This document shows, in pieces, positions 1 through 13,200 of a DNA stretch of 64,000 nucleotides. Under the pieces are notes generated by a model. That model saw nothing but the letters and a program-made list of their open reading frames with translations. It was not told the DNA's origin and ran no database searches. Source of the DNA: Apus apus (Eukaryota; Chordata; Aves; Apodiformes; Apodidae); the NCBI RefSeq assembly GCF_020740795.1, contig NC_067294.1, positions 5,332,001 through 5,396,000 on the forward strand, read 5' to 3'. The position numbers and the translations under genes are program-made. Position 1 is the first letter of the stretch. Each line of letters opens with the position of its first letter.

Positions 1-521
1 GAACAGGAGCTCTGGGTATCACCTGCAGAAAAGCCCTGTCCGTTTCTAAAAGGCACCTGTAGCTTCCACTGGGAAAAAAAATAATATATGTATTGATTAA
101 CCAATAAAGAAGCTGGAAGGCGCCTGGCTTGCTGTGTCTGACTGGCAGAACCTGTGCAGGGAGAAGAGCTGGGGGAGGGGCCGGGGGCGGGGCCCGGGCT
201 GCGGGGCCGGCCGCTGAGCCGCTGCCCCTCCTGTCAATCACCATTGGCCCCGCCCCTCGCCGCGCCTGAGTGGCTGCGCCGCCTCCGTCGCCCCGCCTTC
301 GCCCCGCCCCCTCGCGGCGCCTGCCTTTTAAACGCGCCTCCAGCCAGCCGCGCTGCCCGCCCCGCCCCTCCCGCCTCATTGGCGCTTTTTCGCCTTCCCA
401 TTGGCTGGCGGGGCTGCCTGTCACGGCGCGTGACGCGCGGCGCGGCGTGACGTCCCCCCCACCCAGGAAGCTCCGCCTATTTATTCTCAACTCGGCTCTG
501 GAGGGGAAAAACAATTTCAAG

Positions 522-578
522 ATGGCGGCGGCGCGGATAACAATGGGGAGCCGGGGGTTCGGGCCGGCCCGCGCCTGA
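522..578 (+). CDS. Upstream ORF 1 in MAML1 leader (18 codons)
   Basis: The ATG sits inside the YY1 motif and opens an 18-codon frame, rich in Ala, Arg and Gly, that ends in TGA before the MAML1 start. Whether it is in the mRNA depends on the true start site. If transcribed it could lower initiation at the main ATG. There is no evidence that the peptide is functional. Confidence 0.3.
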   Translation: MAAARITMGSRGFGPARA

Positions 579-848
579 GAGCGGCGGCCGCGGGGCCGCG
601 CCGCGCCGGGGGAGGGCGGAGCGGGCTCCGGGCGGGCCTCGGGGCGGGCGGGCAGCGGCCGCCAGGCAGGGCTGAGGGAGAAGGGGGCAGGGAAGCAGCG
701 CCGGCCTTGGGGGAGAAGGAGGAAGTGGGGCGGGGGGAGCGGGAGCCGGGCCTGGGGCAGGCAGCGGGGCGAGCCCGGGGGGAGCGCAGGTAAGGCCGGC
801 GGGGGGAGCGGCGGGGCCGGGGAGGGCCCGGCGGGGGGAGCCCCCGCC

Positions 849-878
849 ATGGCGGGCGGCGGGGTGAGGAGCCGGTGA
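849..878 (+). CDS. Upstream ORF 2 in MAML1 leader (9 codons)
   Basis: This is a short frame with a good start context (GCCATGG). It stops 33 bases before the MAML1 ATG at 912, so it would allow re-initiation there. It is a possible translational control element, by inference only. Confidence 0.3.
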   Translation: MAGGGVRSR

Positions 879-911
879 GCTGCGGCGGCCGTTCCCTCGG
901 CTCTCCGGCCC

Positions 912-1277
912 ATGGTGCTGCCACCCTGCCCCATGGCGGAGTTCGTGGTGCCGCGGCACAGCGCGGTGATGGAGCGGCTCCGCCGGCGCATCGAGCTCTG
1001 CCGGCGGCACCACAGCGCCTGCGAGTCCCGCTACCAGGCCGTGTCCCCGGAGCGCCTGGAGCTGGAGCGCCAGCAAACCTTCGCCCTGCACCAGCGCTGC
1101 CTGCAGGCCAAGGCCAAGCGGGCCGGCAAGCACCGCCAGCCGCCCCCGGCGCCGCCGCCGCCCGCGCCCCCCCCGCCGGCCGCCGCCGCGGGAAGCGCCG
1201 ACAGGAGCGGAGCCAACGGGCTGGAGGCCGAGGCGGCCGGCGGCGAGCAGCACGGCCGCGGCAGCGCGCTGATCGCG
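912..1277 (+). CDS. MAML1: MAML1 exon 1 coding part
   Basis: Encodes residues 1-122: the N-terminal Notch/CSL-binding helix, a basic patch and a Pro/Ala-rich tail. The donor is GCG|GTAAGG at phase 0. The tail after the basic patch is GC-rich, and its length is expected to vary between species. Confidence 0.96.
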
Positions 1278-4200
1278 GTAAGGGCAGCGGCGGGGGCTGC
1301 GGGGGGAACCGGCGGGGGCTGCGGGGGGAACCGGCGGCCGGCGCGGCTGTGCCCGCGGGCACCGTGACCTGGGGAGCCGGCGCGGGGAGCGGGAGGGAGC
1401 AGGAGCCGGGCTGGGTGCGAGGCCGGGGCGGCAGGGCCGGGGCTGGCGGCGCTTGGCGGGGCGCTCGGGTCCGCGCTGCTGCAGCTTGGGCGCTGATCCG
1501 GGCCGGGTTGTTCTGTCTCTTGTCGCCGTTGCGTGCTGCGAGAGTTGGTAAAAACTGCGGTAGGAACAGGGGGTGGCTCTGCGGTGGTTCCAGTCGTTCG
1601 GAGCGGCGTTCTGGGAATGACGTTTCTGGCAAATTCACCTAAAATGTACCCGCAGAAACTGTCAGAGGAGCGTTAATACTGCCGTGGCTTTGCAGTTTTG
1701 GGTTCCTTGCTTATGTCTTTAAGCTGTCGGGGTTTAGTGGAGTCACTTGATAAGGTTATACTTACTACTGAGGAGGAAATTTTAAGACAAATAATGTGTC
1801 TATTACTTCTGGTACGTATTGGAGCGGGTTTCAGTGGAAAGGCAGCTGCTTATTTGCCACTTAGACTAGTGGGTGTGAGCACTATGGGAATCCCACTCCA
1901 CCCATTAAAAACTGGCTTAGTTTCTCTGGCTTCTCTAGCATTTCTGGTTGTCAGGATATATTCATACAGCCTTGTTTGTATATCAAGATAGCTCTTGCTT
2001 AACTTATTCTGAGCCCTTTAAATATACTGCTACGGACTAATGTGTCAGTAATGTAGGTTAGTAGGATAACCTCTTAAAGACTGCCTGTCTTAATACCTGT
2101 CTTAAAACCTGGTGTTTCTAAATGGTGGCCTGCATGAAGATGATGCACTGTGGTTTTGAGTGCCTTTAAGAGGGAGCACTGGGTTAGCCTGAGACATTGC
2201 CAGGTTAATATATAGATCAAATAATTTTTAAGATGCTCTCTGTGTTTGGTCAGATTAGAAGGAAAGGCAGATGTGATTTTTCTGCTGTCTTGGACCTCAT
2301 TTAGGTACAGTTTTTAAAACTTGTGTACCTGGGTATGACTGGACACCACGTGAGATACTGAAACACAGGTTTCATTGCTTGTCATCTTTAATGTAGCTAA
2401 TATGTTCAGTTCACAGTATGTACAAAATAAGCTGCAATGTTATTCAGCAGGTTTGTCTCTGTTCTTGCTAATATACGTATGAGTATCTAGGACTTGCTGA
2501 CTTTCCTGAAGACTGATACTTGTGACACAGTTAGAGCACTTCAGATGGCTGTTAGCAAAGGGTGCTTGAGGAATAGAGGAAACCTTGTGCACTCATGAGG
2601 GTCATCCTGTAGAATTTTGCACGTATCTGTTGTTTAGTAGGCCAATCTTGAATGTAAACTTGTGTCAGAACAGAAGTGACTCAAATTTGTATTTTATTAT
2701 CTCCTGACTTGGTGGGATTCTTATTTCCTGTCTGGGCTCTAAGGCTTTTTGCATATGGGGCTCTATCCATTAATAATGTGTATTTCTGTTACACACAGAG
2801 CTCTTTAGCATGTCAAATCCTGTTGCTAAAACTGCCACCACACGTCTTCATATTGATCTTCTGAAAGAAAGACGTCTCTAATTCATTGGTGTCTTTTCAA
2901 TTGCTTTGGATGTGGATTTGATCCAATTAGCATCCATTATAATGAGGACTCTCAAAAGCAGTGAGGTTCTGAAGTACACTGCACATCTGGGGAAGCTTTT
3001 CTTGTACAGGAAGCTGCTGCCAGTGGCCAATTTACACAACAGAAGAGGGTTTTAGTGTATGAATGACTCTTCCTCGTGCTGGCCTGCTGTTTCCTTCCTA
3101 GGAGACATGACTGTAAGCTTAATTGCAGCTGCTGATTCATCACCTTGTTACTAGGGTATAAAGTTGGTTTGCTTAGTAATTCAAGTTTTGAAAAACAACA
3201 ACAACAACAACAAAAACTCTGCTGCTAATTTCTTTCCTTTGGCATAAAAGGTGCCTCTCTGGGTTGGTATTTTACCTCTAGCAATCATATAGCTGTTATC
3301 AAGACCAAGCATGTGCTTTGTGCAGGAAGGACGTGGGTTTGGTTTGCAATATTCAATAAAGTTTGGGTGAACACCAAAGTTATCTTGTTTTAAAATATCC
3401 TGGATGCATTCCTTTTGAAAGAATGCTGCTAGAGCAGTGAAACATGCATTATATCAACTATCACTGCTGTTACAATCCAGAGTTTTCCATGAAGCTTCTC
3501 TTGGAAACTGCTGTTTGGTGTGGAAAGTTAAAGAAGCATTTATTTTGATCCTTGAAGGAGAAACCAGCTAATGTGAAGGTAAAGGGTTTGTGATCTAGCA
3601 TCAGGGAGCTTGTACTAGAGGAATGTGAAGCTGCACTGCCACAGGTGTGGACAGAGGACAGTGTCCAGTCCCAGATGTTGTACTTCAGAGCATATTCAGC
3701 AAGTTCAGAACAGGATAGCACCACCACTTCCTTCATAATGTCTTGCATGATTTTTCGTGTGGCCAAAATCAGATATTTTCTCTTCCATTAGTCTCTTACC
3801 TGTTCTAGATCCTCAAGTTGGATGGATCTTGCTTACAAGCAGAAGCAAAGGGTAGATTCTTCCTTTGTTTTCTTATTAAGTAGCTCTAAAATTTGAGCCA
3901 CAGACTACAATATTGATACAGAAATACTTTAGTTTATTTGTGCACCGTGTAGACTCTGTTCTTCATTTAAGAAAAAGACAAAAAAATTATTAGCTTCCTA
4001 TTTAAAAAAAAAAAAATGAGGCCAGTATTTAATGGGGAGTTCAAATATTGAAATTTACTTCCCATTTCTGTTGTTTAAGATGACATTATTAAGACTATGT
4101 TCAAAGTAGATGCTTAATGTTGTGATAATCTTAATTTTTGAGAAACAGGAAAGTTGGGAAGAAACAGGGATTGTCCCCTATAGCATTTTTTTCTCTTTGG

Positions 4201-7200
4201 CATGTTCTGGTTTGAGAAAGTTCGTTTTGAAAATGCTGTTTAATTTCTCAGTGGTAGGAAGACTGGCTCCCTTGTATTTCTGGGATTATAATGTAGTGTA
4301 TTGCTGAGCTGAACAGAAAGTGCTTCCTTGACATGTCAATGAAGAGAATGGCAAGATCTGGATTTTCATCTCCATTCCTTGTTTTATGGTGTGGTCTCTG
4401 GGAAGGAGAGATCTACTCCCTTTTTCTTACTGTGTTTTTCCCCCACCTGAGAGCAGTTGTGTAGATGGTTGGCTTTGTCTAGCACTGCCACAGAACCACA
4501 GACAGTATTTCTGGAATGGGCAGAGAAGGGCTAGTCAGTGGCTTGTCTTGAAGTGCTTTGTGTTAATGCTGAAGAGCAGACCAGCATTGATTAGGGAGCA
4601 GTAGAAGTTTTTACATTCATTATAGGTAAGTTCTAATTTAAGCAAAGACACAGAGCAAAAAGTTTAAAAAGAAATTTAAGGAGAGCAACACAATGTTTCT
4701 TGGTTGAAAAGACCTAAAGTAATAAATTACAGGGAATAGATTGCCTGGGTTGTACTGACAAGCACTAGTAGCATTCCACTAAGGAATCTCAGGCTGGTAC
4801 AGTGACAATTTGGAAGACCTCATTTTTCTGAAAGCTGTGGTATAGGGGTGTTAAATTGTGAAATTATGTTGTACCACAAAAATAGCAAGTTATTTCCATG
4901 TTATTTATATGTAACTATAGTGCAGTGTAGTCTTGCCACCATTGTTTTTGCTGACAAGTCTGATAGTTTGTTGCCCAACAACTCAGACAGGTTTTTCTTT
5001 GTCTCCTTTTAATTCTGTGTGAGGTATTGTTGTATATTTGAAACGTTTCCCTTACTAGATTAGTTAGATATGCAGTGATGCTTCCTAAATTGTAGGGGTC
5101 TGGGAGTGACTGATCTGTTGCTGCTGTTGAAGTTCAAGTGAGGTGGAGGATCTGGCACTGCAGCTAAAGGCACATCAGGTTTGTTTTTTTTTTATTCAGC
5201 AGAACAATTCCTGTAGCAGAAGCTGCCCATGGTGACTAATGCAGGGTTGGGATATTTATAGACCTGCATATCCACAGCCCTTCTTCACTCCAGCAGGCAG
5301 TCACCCAAATACAAAAGTCTTCTGGAATTAAAGTAAAAGTCAGAAATAAAATTAGTCCAGCAGTTTGGTTCTGACAACGCAGTGGAATGCAGGAACATGT
5401 TGGGTAATAAAATGTTTTCCTTGCAGGGGGAGTGCAGCTTTGGAAGCTGTGAGTAGAGGCACAGTAAATTGGGTGTTCTTACTATGTCATGTAGTCAAAA
5501 CATGATGTTTTCTATCCCAAATTCATACCCTGCAATTCCTGATAATTGGATTATTGTTCCGTCTTAAGAGGTTGTCATCTTTGTTTCTCCTGTCCTTGGC
5601 TGGGCAGGAGAGGAGAATTTGTGTCTGTAGAGGGCCTATTGTGACCTCTGGTTCATGGGACCTTGACTGTGGTGCTACCACTGGCATGGAAGAAAAATTG
5701 CTATTCTGTTCTGGTTCCCCCTTCTAGCTGAGAATGCTGTTACCTAGCTAGATGGCAAATTAGAGCTAGATTTTTATTATGTTTCCAGAGTAAGACAGCA
5801 TTTGTTCTTTGAAAATGACCAGTGTCATTCCTCCTGCTGGTATTTCATTAGAAAAAAAGTCAGGATATAATCAGTTTGTGTTCCTCACACAAGGAACCCA
5901 CAGTTATGGCCTGACTTCCACGTGTGCTGCTGCCAAGTATGTGCATTTATTACCATGTTGAGAACTGTCTTTTTGATCACATGGATAAAATGCACCTCTG
6001 ATGGTGTGTGTGGAGGAGGTACAGACTCTTTGCTGCAGTACTTTGGGTAAATGCTTTTGGGATGAAAGTTTTAGGCAACGATAAATAGCAGGGGTCTTGT
6101 AGGTTCTTCTTTTGTTGGGAGGTTGAGAGAATGGGATTACGTTTCTGTATCTGATCTTGTGACAATGGAAAGGACTGTCTGTGTGTTATAAATAGAATTG
6201 ATTGATTCTGCTAAGGACACCATGGACAGCAAACCATAGGGTCACTGTGCCTTATGGCATGATAATGGACAATAAAACTAAAGCTAAAGGGATTTTCTTA
6301 GTGGGTAGCAAGCCGTGCTTTACTCTGTCAGTGTTCCTTTTTGGTTTTATTTTTCTTTCTCTTCTTTTTGTCAGAAGAGAACAGGTTTTTCTTGCCTTTT
6401 GAACTCTACTAGAGCAGCTTGATATGTAGATAGCTTGCAGTCTGACTTCTATCTCACATGCTCCTTCTTACTTCTTTTCTCCCAAAAAAATTTGGGAGAA
6501 ACGGTGGAAGAACTGCACTTAATTTTTCTGCTAGGAATTCTGGAGATAAGCTAGCATGTAAGAAATGCACTTAAGAAAGGAATTTCAGAAGAGAAAGCTG
6601 TATTACTTGCAGAGTAGTCATATGAATGTATTTGGTTTGAGAATTTCAGGTTCTGTTACTCAAAATTGAACATGAGTAGATAGAAGGTATCAGGTTATAT
6701 TTCTAATGTCAGAAGGAACCTGTAACTTTTGGCTCCCGGAAATGTGAAATTTGGCTATTCTTAATGTGAAAAGTGAACTAGGATGCAAGTGCAGTTGCAT
6801 AGCTTCTAAAGCTTGGGAATTGTGTCCTGGTTATGAACTGGGCTCAATCTTTTCTGACACAGATAGAAGATAAGCAGATTTTCCTCCTTCTTATCTGTCT
6901 GTTGGCTGTTGTGCACAGGTAGGAGATCTTTCAAATCTTAGATTTATCTGAGGTGAAGAAAGGCTGGAAGCAGACCCCCAAAATGCTATGTCATTAGTGA
7001 CTTTATTAAAGTTTGTTTGCTTGGGTTTTTTTTTTTTACAAAGTAATATAGTTTTAGGTCAAAGAAGGACTTTGTCTAGAGCAATAAAGTCAAGATACTG
7101 CTGTGAATCAGATATCTGAGTGTTACAACCATTAAAACCCGTACAGATCTGAAAGCTCCTAGGTGTTTTTATTGAGGGAAAGAGCCTGTGATGGAGATTA

Positions 7201-10200
7201 GGGGTTTATATCTTGTTTAGACTACAGTGAGTGTAACTTACAAGCATGGATGATTTAATTTTAGACTGGTTAGTTGCATATAGTGCAAATGGTGTAGTAT
7301 GATAGCAAATACCTTGGCACAGATTAAGTTGTGGAATATTTTCCAGCAGCCCAGGTGGGTTTTGCAACCTGTGAAGAGCTGTGTGCAATTACAGCTGTAA
7401 TGCTACAAAAATCCTAATTGTCTTGAGTTGTCTGTATGAATTATATTTACAGCAGTGACCCTAATGGGCATATATTCTGTTTTAATATAGAAATTTGCTT
7501 TAACAACAAAGAATATGTTCAGTGTACAAAACTAACTTACTACTTGTATGTCAGTTTTCAGGGAGTGTGTTTTTCTCTAATGATTTAGAGTTAAGGAGGA
7601 TCCATTCCCAAACTCCAAGTGATTGACTCATCAAATGACCTTGGTCAAGTTACTCACCCACCTTGAGCTTCAGTTTTCCCAGTTGGAGTATTAAGTAAAC
7701 AATGGGAAACCTGCTGAAAGCCAAATGTTAAAATTGACTTGAGGCTTCATTGCTTTCTGTTGTTTTGCTGCTTCACAAAAAAAGAAAAAAGAAAGATTTC
7801 ATTATTCTTTCAAGTCAGTGTTTGAAAAATTTACTCTAGATCTGCTACTCTGACCTGTAGACCTAATGTTCAGATTAAGAGAATATGGAGCCTCCTCTGC
7901 AAATGTACATCTCGCCATGTCTACTAGGTCTTCTGCTGATCTCACTGTCTTGCTGCTATGAACCATCTAGAAGATCATAGTTTCCTGGGAAGCTGCAGTG
8001 TATCCCTCAGATAAAAATAAGATTTGGCTGCTACCTATAGTAGCGTTACAAAAATAGTGGCTTTTTCTGAAGGTCAGCTAACTGTAGACTGATTTAAAAA
8101 AATTACAATTAACTGTGAACTAGCTCTTCTGCTCTTGAATCAAAGAATGCAGTTGCCCAGGCAAGTGCTGTAAAATTCTTCTGATAATTTATGCTGGCTC
8201 TACATACAGTCTTTTACTTCAGTGCTGAGATCTTGAGGTTTCCTCTGTTTGTTCTTGAATGAGACAGTTTTCCCCAAGGCTTAGTGGACTGCATTGTGGG
8301 GACTGCAAGTAATACTCGAATCAGCATACTTGTCTTGAGGTTTGTTTAATGAGCTGCTTCTCTGCCATCTGAGAGAGCTGTTACTGGGTGAGCCATGCCT
8401 CGGCCGGGTGGCTTTTTGTAGGGATTCTCCTCCTGTGTCCTGCTGAGATGTATCAAAGGCATCTGGTACAGGTCAGGGGAGCTGATGGCAGCTTTCCCTC
8501 CTGAAGTGTCCTGCTCTGGTTGGGCAGTGTCCCTGCCCCACAGGTTTGTGTTGGTTTAGTAATTCCAGCACAAGCAAAGCACAACTTATTTTTTTTTTTT
8601 ACAAAGTGCACTGGAGGGAAGGAAAAGTTTATAGTTGTCTTTGACGTGTGCATGAATTCTGTTTTCAGATGTTTTTGAGGTCACTGGAAAGAACTTTATA
8701 TTTGAAAGAAAGGTGCCAGAAAAGAAGTTGAGTGAAAGCTCGGAAGCTCTGGTGGTAAATCTGTTGCTGTACCTTCTGGTTGCTTCTAGGTGGCACTACA
8801 ATAAAATGAATAAGTGCGTTTTCTAGCGATGAGAAGCCAACTCTTGAGCTGGTTGGGGCTACGCTGGTCACAGTGCAGCAAGGTGCAGCTGGCACGTACT
8901 CTAGGAGAAAGGAGGAAAGAAATAAACTTACTTTGTTGTGATAGAATTATCTGAACTATATGAGTTGCATTTTACAGAAGTGTGAGACGGTGGTTGCTTG
9001 GTGACAAACTGGTTTTGCTTCAGTGCCAAAAATGTGATTGTGTACAAGATTTATATGCATAGTTCTTCTGCAAAAGTTATAATCTCAAGAGAAATGGTTC
9101 TTTTTTCCTGAATATTTAAATAGGAGACTGCTTTATAAATCTGTCTTACAGAACAATTATTCCATGTGTACATGGGCCAAATAAAATGCAGGTTTTTATT
9201 CTGGTCTAAAATTTCAATCTTAACATTATTCAATCTTTTTTTATTTTGAATAGGAAAAATCATATTCCATTCAAAGACCTGTCTCAGCTTTTTGTTGCTG
9301 TTGTCAAAGTATAAGACAGCTTTTAATTTTGTTTGAAGGAGAGTGCTCTATTTGTTACAGTACATATTTTTTTAAAGTTTGCCCTAAGAGATTATAATAA
9401 GAAAGTCACCTCATATGATGACTTGTAAAACAAATCATATCAAAGCAAAGTTTAAACCTTTTTTTAACCTTTTTTTTTTTTTTTTTTTTCTCTGAAATGT
9501 TTTAATCAGAGTTAGACAATGGTCTGGCAAGAAATAAAAATCCTAATCTATTAAATATAAAGCTAAATAGCTAAAACTTTCCTTTTTTTCTTTCTTTTCC
9601 AGCAGCTCCATGAGACTGTGAAAAGAAAGCTCGATAGTGCTGCTTCCCCTCAGAATGGAGACCAGCAGAATGGCTTTGGTGATGTATTTTCTGTGTCCAA
9701 GAAGCTGCGTCGTGATGATGGTCTTGGTGGAGTGAGTGGTTCTTCCAATGGAATGCCCCCTGTGTCTCCACTCCATCATCTTGACAAGAAATCTGGCAGT
9801 GGAGATACCTTACAGCTTAATGGAAAGCATCCGATGGGGTTAGATGGCATCAGCAAGAAGTGTCTTCCAGATTCCAGCCTGCAAATGAATGGAGGTGGTG
9901 ATGGAGATGACTCATTTCCTCTGAGTTTGAACAAGGAGCTGAAGCAGGAGCCTGTAGATGATCTTCCGTGTATGATTGCTGGAGCAGGGGGTTCTATATC
10001 TCAGAATAACTTGATGCCTGATCTTAATCTTAATGAGCAAGAATGGAAGGAACTTATTGAGGAGCTTAATAGATCAGTGCCCGATGAAGACATGAAGGAT
10101 CTCTTTAATGAAGATTTTGAAGAGAAAAAAGATGCAGATTCTTCAAATTCAGCTGCACAGACTCCATTGCCACAGGATATTAACATAAAGACTGAGTTTT

Positions 10201-13200
10201 CCCCAGCACCCTTTGAACAGGAACAGATGGGATCTCCCCAGGTGAGATCCACTTCATCAGGTCCAGCATTTATTGGTGCTGCCTCTGTACCTGTAAGTGC
10301 CGCTTCTCCAGCGGTTGGTAGTTCTCAGGCTATGTTTCAGCCTTCCAGTCAGTCACTGACTGAAAATCCTAATCAGTCCATGATGCAGGCATCAAACCAC
10401 TCTCAGAACGTCCAGAGGCCTCTCTCCAATGTGTTGTTACCTGTGAAGGGTGCAGGAAGTGCCAAAGAAATGTCTTCTGCTCATCAACTTCAGCAGATTG
10501 CTGCCAAGCAGAAGAGAGACCAGATGCTGCAGAACCAGCAGCAAGCTTCACAAGTCCACCAAACTAATCAGATGTCTACGTGGCAACAGTCTGGGCCTTC
10601 TCATAGTCCACTGGCTGTCCCATATACCATGGAAAATCCCACTAGCCCATCAGTTTACCAGCCTGACTTCAACAATCAAAAACTCATGATGTCTAATTTG
10701 GGAAATAAAAGCTCCCCGAGAGCTGGAGGCAATTACCATGTGAACATTTTGGGTCATCAGCAAAACAGCTTGAACCAGAACCCTGTGAATAGTCAAAGCT
10801 CAATGCTAGACTATGGGAACACCAAACCTCTTTCACATTACAAAGCAGAATGTGAGCAGGGGGTGACAGTACCAGGTCAGAACAAGGCTCCCATGCTGGC
10901 ATACATCCAGCAGCGCCAGCAGGCACCGCTCTCTCATGTGAGTGATGACCAAAATGGGATGATCCTGTTGAAACCCAAGCCTGGAAACATTACCTACCGA
11001 CTGCCACACAGTCAGGTGAATGTTCTGGGGTTTTTAACCTTTGTTTAGTAGCAGATTTAAGGTTTTGCAAGAGGGTGGTCAGATAGGTAAAAGTTAGGGT
11101 ATGGATCACTTAGTATTGTTTCAAAACAGTTGCCAAAAGATTTTAAAGAAGAAAATTATTATATGCAATAAGATAAGAATCAAGAACTCTTGTTTTCCCT
11201 TGGGGACAGCTTGTAATGCTTGGTTCTAGGTCATGTGGTAATGTGTGATTTCCAGCTTAATATACTTCGTGGTCAACAAATTATGTCACGCTTCATAAAA
11301 GCTTCTACTTACAAAGATAAATGGATGCTTTGTAAACTTTTGCCTAAAATAACTCATGTAAAACTGTAGTGTTAAACAGTGTTCTCAAAGAAGCTTTGAT
11401 TTCTTTACCTTCTTTTTAGTCCCTACTTGTGTCAGAGTTGGCTTACTATAAAAAGACATACCTTTGGTTGCAGGTTTTTTGGAAAGAGATGGAAGTGGGG
11501 GCTGCATTCCTGATTTCTTGGGTGTTCCTTAGGGCTTTTCAAATCTAAGGATTTGTTATTGGTTAAACCTCTGGGGATTGGGGAAGCATGGGATATAAGA
11601 GAAATAAATCTTTAAGAATGAGTTATAGTAATAGTTGCTTGCTTGAAGCAATATGCTTCAGGTTTTCCTGTAAAATTCCAGAGGGTTCTGCATTGCCTTG
11701 CATAGAACTGATACTACAGGTATTTTGCAGGTGGAAATTAGGTAGTGAGTGGAGGTACAGACTTGTTGGGATTCTGTAACGTGCCTACAGTGCACATACT
11801 AGAGGCCTTGTTGAAAAAAAAAAGGTGTTTGTTACAAGGATTAAAGCTGTCTAGTAAAAGCTGTTGGAAATCCAATGCTAGTAACACGTCCCCTCGACCA
11901 AACAAAACCAACCACCAGTGAAAAAGATCTGATTAGTGTATGATAAAGACCACACTGATGTACAAATAAAAATCTGAGATCAATGTGTGCTTCCTAAGGC
12001 ACAAAAACATTTACTGTCTGTACAAGCTAGCAGAAGTAACAATCTAAAGACATTTTGGTGGAAGAAGAAAGGGAAAGGTAGAGATGATAGTGCATGTCAC
12101 ATCTCCCTGTCACTGAAAGCATGAGGGAACCTTGGATCTGCACTGCCATGCTTGCACTGCATGAGCAGAAATACTGATGAACCCTTCTGGAGAATGTCTC
12201 AAAAGCTTACAGACAGAGCAACTTCACCCAGCATTACCTGTATATGGCTCATGATTTCTTGTGAAACTGCAGAGAGTGAGAATCAACAGCCAGACCCATT
12301 AGCTGAATTCTAATCTTGAAAGTAGTAGCTGTGTAGTTAGAGATAAAGCTGAACTGTGCTTAAAAACTGCAAGAATTGTCAAATTTCAAACAGATTTGCC
12401 AAAGAGGACAGGATGAGATCTTGAATGCTAACTATTTAATGCTGGTTTTATCTTAGTTTCACTCTCTAAAAAAAAGCAGACTTTGCGAAAAATGAGAGGC
12501 TTATCTGTAGTAGTATTTTTCTGTCTGGAATACGGTGGTGGTTGGATAGCTGGAAAAACGTGTTGAGACATTTTGATCAGTAATAGCCTTCAAATACTTT
12601 GATACTAGAAAAAGCAACTTCAGGGGGGAAGGGTTAAACACTTCTTGAATTGCATGTTGACAGGAGAGGCAGGATTTAAATAAATGTTTTGTATAATGAA
12701 CATTTTAAAGTAGTGTTTGAAAAGCTGCTACCAGAGGTAACTGAAGCTGATGTGTTTGAAGTGCTGTTCATTAACTGGCACTGTTCCTCTGGCTGAACAG
12801 AAGTTATGGAGTGTCTGACTGATCTGTCACTCCTGTGTCTGGCTCTTTATAGATGGATTTTTGGCTGTCTTTAATTAGCTGAACTGGGAACTGTATCACA
12901 CTTTGCCTTTTCTGTTAGAAGGTTCACAGGTGAAGACATTATTGCATAAAGATGGCAAACTGTAAGGAACGGATCTAATTTTTATTAAATACAGTAAATA
13001 TACAAATAAGCAATAGTTGTCAATTTCTGTTTTTCTGAGATGTGCTGATTCCCCTCCCAGTGTAGACTTTGTCTGTTAAGTGATTTAATAATGATTAAAA
13101 TAATACAAATTGTGCTCATCACCACTGAAGTGCCTTTCCTCATCTGTGTAATTACATAGTTTCTAAACTGTAGTTTCTAACCTCTTTCTGGTTTTCTACA

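Larger units (their letters stand above)
150..911 (+). promoter_or_regulatory. MAML1: MAML1 CpG-island promoter and 5' leader
   Basis: This is a very GC- and CpG-rich block that continues to about 1470 through exon 1. It contains several GC boxes (GGGCGG or CCGCCC, for example near 185, 250 and 310) and inverted CCAAT boxes (ATTGG) at 243-247, 378-382 and 400-404. A TGACGT CRE-like core lies at 448-453, an A/T-rich CTATTTAT near 475 and a YY1-type AAGATGGCGGC at 519-529. YY1 motifs of this kind usually sit just downstream of the start site in TATA-less promoters, so transcription probably begins at about 480-520; that is inference. Two short upstream ORFs (522-578 and 849-878) would then lie in the leader. 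Confidence 0.8.
1278..9602 (+). other. MAML1: MAML1 intron 1 (8.3 kb)
   Basis: GT-AG intron. The CpG island fades out by about 1.5 kb; the rest is AT-rich with no recognisable gene. It holds an (AAC)n microsatellite at 3194-3215, several short A or T runs and a 20-base T run at 9470-9489 that precedes the exon 2 polypyrimidine tract. The short ORFs on both strands look random, and I saw no clear transposon. Confidence 0.85.

Noticed and set aside
1-149. 3' end of an upstream gene such as CANX (AATAAA near 100)
   Set aside because: There is an AATAAA-like string but no coding sequence or other support in 149 bases, so it cannot be called.
477-1638. Long minus-strand open frames (258 and 373 codons) across the MAML1 CpG island
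   Set aside because: They are Pro/Arg/Ala-rich shadows of GC-rich promoter and exon 1 sequence, with no known domain.
3470-3766. 98-codon minus-strand frame in MAML1 intron 1
   Set aside because: No family resemblance or conserved motif; AT-rich intronic background.
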